Part shown: in pieces, positions 59,674 to 64,000 of the stretch | Numbering within the stretch: position 1 is the stretch's first letter | Layout of the letters: every line of letters begins with the position of its first letter | NCBI RefSeq assembly: GCF_025118155.1 | Contig: NW_026251390.1 | Location: forward strand, 868,001-932,000 | Direction of reading: 5' to 3' | Length of the DNA: 64,000 nucleotides | Origin: Cokeromyces recurvatus | Taxonomy: Eukaryota > Mucoromycota > Mucoromycetes > Mucorales > Mucoraceae | Translations under genes and position numbers: made by a program | Notes under the pieces: model-generated | Told to the model about the DNA's origin: nothing | Seen by the model: the letters and a program-made list of their open reading frames with translations, nothing else | The model's database searches: none

Positions 59674-62600
59674 ATGAGTTCACCTTCTCCTCAACAATCA
59701 CAATCTTCACCTACGACAAGTACTATTACGCCTCAAATATTACCTACGCCTTCCTCATCTCTTTCTATTCACCAATTAAGAAAGGACTTGGAACAACAAC
59801 TATTGGAAAAGCAGAATCAATTGCAGGAATTGGACAGCGGAATTGGAAAAAATGTATTAACAAGAGAGATTATTGATCTTGAAGAAAGACTGGAAGAATT
59901 TTCATCAAAAGATAGGTTAATATCCCTTGAAAAAAATTTATCATCTCTTAGGCCTTTTATTCGTAATAAAGAAAAGGTAAAAAAAAAATTAAATTAAAAC
60001 TGGGTGTGGTGCTTTGCTGGAGGGGTTTTTTGATCTCCTTATTAATATTTATTATTCTACTCCTAAAAAAAAAAAAAAGATATTACGTGCAGCAAATAAT
60101 GATCCATTACCGAGTCCAACCGCATCTACCTTACATGAATCACATCTCTTACCTTTACCTCCCCCTCCTTCAGGCTCAACCCCTACAAAACGCCGTTCCA
60201 AGGTACCGAATACAGACCGTCGAAATACCGATATTGAATTTGCTACCGAGATTGGTCAAGGTTTATTGTCTGAAGTGAGAAAGATGCAAGCTTTATTACA
60301 AGAAAAGGAAGAAAAGCTTAGAATTTTAGAAACCCAAAAAGCTGATCTTGAAAAAGCAGCTGAAGCGATGTTAAAGCAAATGCATCAAATAGAGGAAAAT
60401 GAAGGTAGGTATCTTTCTTTCTTTTTTTTCCCCCCTTCTCTCTTTCATTTAGATTGCTAAGATTCTTTTTCTTTCTTCCTTTCTTTTATTATATACAGAG
60501 AAATTAAAGGAAGCCAATTGGAATCTCGAATGTAAAAATGAAGAATTAACGACAAGTATTCATGTTTTGCAAACCAATTTGACAAAAGCAAATACGGAAC
60601 AAAATAAACTAGCAAAACAAGTGGACAAATTAAGAGCTGAAATTGAACAGTTACATGATCGTGAAGAAAAATTGATGGCAACCATGGATCAAATGAAGTT
60701 ACGTCATGAACAGGATATGTCATCTATACGACGACAGACTGCCCTTATTCAACGCGAAAAGGCAGATCAATCCAAACAAATCGAAATGCTTAATTCAGAA
60801 CTCGCGATTGCAAAGTCAAAATCTCGTATTATGGCTAAACCGGCTATCGTGGATAATACAATGTTGACCCATCAGGCTACTGACATCAATGAACATGATG
60901 CCTCTGGGGATTTGACAACGGCTTCAAATTTGAAACAGACCTCGTTACCTCCGCAACCACCACCTGGTCAAACTGTTCCACTTGAAACATATAACATGAT
61001 GTTGGCTCGTGCTCATCGTATTATCATGAATCATCGTGTAGAGATTAAAGAAGATAAGGCGGAAAAAAAGGAAATGAGAAAGTTATTGAGACAGTTACAG
61101 GAAAAAGTGGAACGCTTTCAGAATGACCCCCGGCTTTGGGAGGATACTGTGGATGGAAGATCTTCTTCACGTTCTGCAAATAAACCATCATCACGTCGTC
61201 TACATAAAGTCTCTAGCTCTACTAAACCACGTATGAAAAAGAAACGAAGAGGCCATTCAATGAAGTGTTCAAATAAAAAGGAGAATACTGTCGATGATGA
61301 GGATGATGATGGTGATAATGATTCTCTCTTTTCTTATTCAACAATAGGCTCTCTAAGTGATAGTTCTGAAGAGAGTGAGGATGATACGGGAGCTCGTGTG
61401 AAATCACATGATACTACTCAACTAAAGTCATCGAATGAAATCTCTCAAAAATCAGTGGGTGTAGATGCTGAAACAAATACAGACCCATTAGATGAGCTAG
61501 AACCCCTTCTTTCAACTAACATGACGATTCCAATGCCTCGTTCTCTTGGTGATGAACTAAGTATGGCCTTGTCTCAATCATCTCCTCTTCTTGAAGAGGA
61601 GCATCATACACCGGTTAGAGATGTAACAACACCATTTAATCTAAACATGAACGACACAACTGGAATTGAAGTATCCACTCAAACTGTGCTTGAACCTGGT
61701 ATTGAAATCGCTTTACAAACCGAGGCTCTTCTTACTACTGGTCATGATGCCCTTATACAAACCGAGGCTCTTCTTACTACTGGTCATGATGTCCTTATAC
61801 AAACCAATATATCTACCCCAAGTCCTGTTGAAGTCTCAGTACAAACAGAAAACAGTCAATCCACTTTGGAGATCGCTACTCAAACAGATCCCAGTGTTTT
61901 AGTTGAACAAGAGGAATTAATTGTAGTAAATTATGAGCCAATGACTACTTCACTTGAGGTCACATCACAAGATGTATTTTCCATAGAACCCGAGGATCCT
62001 AGTGTTGCTCAGGCTGCTCTAGCCTCTGCGGTTGCAGAAGCACGTTTAGCAAGTCTTGAGGCTGCTATAGATTGTAGTGTTCAATGTGAAGTTGATCTGG
62101 ATACTCTCATGTCTGCTGCTATCGCTGAGGCACGTTTAGATCGTCTTAAAGTTGCGATTGATCATGAAACTCAATATGAATTGGATATGACTCCTTCATC
62201 TTTCGAGGACTCCTCCTCTGAATCTGCTGTTGATTGTGGAGTTCAATGTGAAGAAACTTTTATGAATCATGATACTATACATCTATCCTCTTCAGGACTT
62301 GCTATTGATTCTGATACTCAATACGAACCAATCTCTACAATTGATCTTGGAACTCAGTATGATATCGTTGAAAGAAAAGATTCTGAAGTTCAATGTGTCT
62401 CTCCTGAATCAAACGATATTGGTGTTCAATGTGACGATGAATTAGGTATATATTCTTGTATAAAGAAAGGAGGAAAAAAAAATATACGTATACATAAATA
62501 TATGTGCTTACAACTTTTTTTTTTTATTATTATTATTTTTATTATTATTATTATTATAAAATAGTTGCAGTACCCGATTTATCAACAGATATAGTGAGGA

Positions 62601-64000
62601 AAGAGTCCAACATTAAACAATTAACAGATTCAATCTCTGATCCTATTCAAATCAAACCAGTGGTTACATACGATCATGAAACACAATATGATAGATCGAT
62701 AGGCATAGATAATGGTACTCAATCTGAATTCACTGAATTAGGGGTACAGGCGGGTGTAAATACCCATGTTGAGACCAAGGATGCTCAAGTCCAATATGAA
62801 CAATCTATCCCTCATGGAGCTATTGATATTTCTGTATCAAGTGATGAAGATGAGTTTTATGATGCTACATCGGACATAAAGCGTTCTAGTAAAAATACAA
62901 TGAGACATATTTCTTCCATCGGTGCTGTTTCTTTAGGTATAGCAGATGAAAAGAAAAGAGATTCCTCTGTAGGTGGTGATGACTCTAGTACGCTTCCTCC
63001 TACATCTCGTCAGACTGAAAGTGATTATTCTTTATATTCTGCCAAGAGTACATTCTCGATGCCTAATGAAGCACCTGTGTCTATCAAACGTGATAGTGCT
63101 ATCATGTCTGACACCACTGCAGAAGCCTCTATGGCTGTTTTCGAAAAGCAACCTTCTTTACTGAAAACGGAGACGGTAGTGAATCGCGATATGACTTCTA
63201 GTCCAGTTAGTCTTGAAAGCGACCCTTCTGTCGATGTTCCATTATCAGAAAATGATGAAATAAGAAATCCTGTCTTTAATCGTATTAAACCAACTCAAAC
63301 AAGATATTATACTACTACAGATGAGTTTGATTTTGATGATAGTTTAAAGAATGAATCCATTCCACAAGAGGAGGCTTCAGATGAAAAATTGTATACTAAG
63401 CAAGAACTCGATCAACTTATTGCCTCTGCTGTTACTCTTGCCCTTGCTAATGCAGCCTCAAATAACACAAGTCCTCAAGCAGAAACTGCTAATGACATAA
63501 TTCAAGCTCCTCATAGTACTGCTACTACTACTACTACTACAGCAGCAGCAATAACAGCACCCGAGCATGTTAATAAAGAAGAAGAAGAGGAAAAAGAAGA
63601 AGAAGAATTTGGTAGTGTTATTGTTCATGTACCAAGTGAACATATTTCTGTACATTATGATGAAGAACACCATAAGTCTAAACAGTTCATAGACCTTCTT
63701 CAAGATTCAAGCACACAGCAGGACAATGATACGGCATCTGATCAAGGAAGCATAGAAGAAAAACAATCCTTAAAAGAATTATCTATGGGACCCTCTACTG
63801 TATTTGAGCAAGAGCCAGCTGAGAACACCACATCCTCTTTAGTTATTCATGAAGATACTGATATCCCCACACGTCCTTCTAATCCTCCACCTACTGAATT
63901 ATTAAATAGGGCGATTAATTCGACTTATAGTGTACTTAGTCTTAATAGTAGTGTAGATCATCCACATGAAGAGTTTAGTCACTCTGACATGAATAGTTCT
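59674..64000 (+). CDS. Num1/ApsA/Mcp5-like cortical protein, N-terminal part (runs off window)
   Basis: Exons 59674-59976, 60080-60404, 60499-62445, and 62565 open to the window end; about 1,336 residues present. A Ser/Pro-rich start leads to a coiled coil (LRKDLEQQLLEKQNQLQELD), then NTDIEFATEIGQGLLSEVRK, which recalls the membrane-binding coiled coil of Num1/ApsA/Mcp5. A long coiled coil follows (KLAKQVDKLRAEIEQLHDRE), then a basic Ser/Arg segment. From about 61450 to 62810 lies an array of short motifs around TQ/VQ: STQTV, SVQTE, ATQTD, SVQCE, GVQCE, GTQYD and others. Num1-family proteins anchor dynein and mitochondria at the cell cortex and normally end in a PH domain, which would lie outside this window. 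So the family call rests on the N-terminal block, size and composition. Confidence 0.75.
61714..61797 (+). repeat. 42-bp tandem duplication in the cortical protein gene
   Basis: Two copies of a 42-bp unit in frame (14 residues, QTEALLTTGHDALI and QTEALLTTGHDVLI), differing by one base. A third QT follows. The near-identity shows a recent expansion of the TQ-motif array. Confidence 0.95.

Overview
This is a eukaryotic, AT-rich window with small genes cut by many short GT-AG introns (about 50-110 nt). Homopolymer T and A tracts and microsatellites are frequent. Gene content and sequence character fit a fungus, most likely of the Mucoromycota (Mucorales-type): a WNK kinase, HEN1, an RRM-cyclophilin, SNRNP27, a Num1/ApsA-like cortical protein, Mucor-like LINE relics and a CACTA/Plavaka-like transposon. 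The species cannot be fixed from the sequence alone. All gene models were built by hand by joining reading frames across GT-AG (one GC-AG) introns with phase checks. Exon coordinates are given in each entry.

Layout. 1-638: 5' end of an unknown minus-strand gene. 1.4-5.5 kb: an importin-alpha-like ARM-repeat protein (+) and a C1-domain/Pex24-dysferlin peroxin (-). 5.65-6.83 kb: LINE relic A. 7.3-11.9 kb: HEN1 small-RNA methyltransferase (+), a GPAT/Gpt2-like acyltransferase (-) and a VAP/Scs2-like protein (-). 12.8-14.0 kb: LINE relic B. 14.3-27.9 kb: SNRNP27 (-), RRM-cyclophilin (+), vacuolar amino-acid transporter (-), arrestin-like protein (-), WNK kinase (+) and 3-ketodihydrosphingosine reductase (-).

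28.75-36.05 kb is the accessory highlight: an apparently complete 7.3-kb DNA transposon. It has CACTG-starting terminal inverted repeats, palindromic subterminal repeats, a 966-aa Tnp2/Plavaka-type transposase and a convergent second gene for a coiled-coil protein of unknown function. It ends 58 bp before a tRNA-Thr(AGT) gene.

38.0-39.8 kb: G-patch protein and mitochondrial acyl carrier protein. 41.9-42.95 kb: LINE relic C. 43.2-52.5 kb: ARL8 GTPase, an unknown protein, an SLC35F-type transporter (all +), then a USP36/42-like deubiquitinase, the dynamin Vps1 and a polyglutamine protein (all -). 55.4-59.0 kb: Rab8/Sec4 GTPase (+), MAPR/Dap1 heme-binding protein (-) and complex I 21-kDa subunit (+). 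59.7 kb to the end: the N-terminal part of a Num1/ApsA-like cortical protein carrying about 19 LC8-like TQ motifs.

Most genes are ordinary housekeeping genes of membrane traffic, lipid metabolism, mitochondria and splicing. There are no operons. Neighbours are convergent, divergent or tandem with short spacers, and several spacers exceed 1 kb with no recognisable gene.
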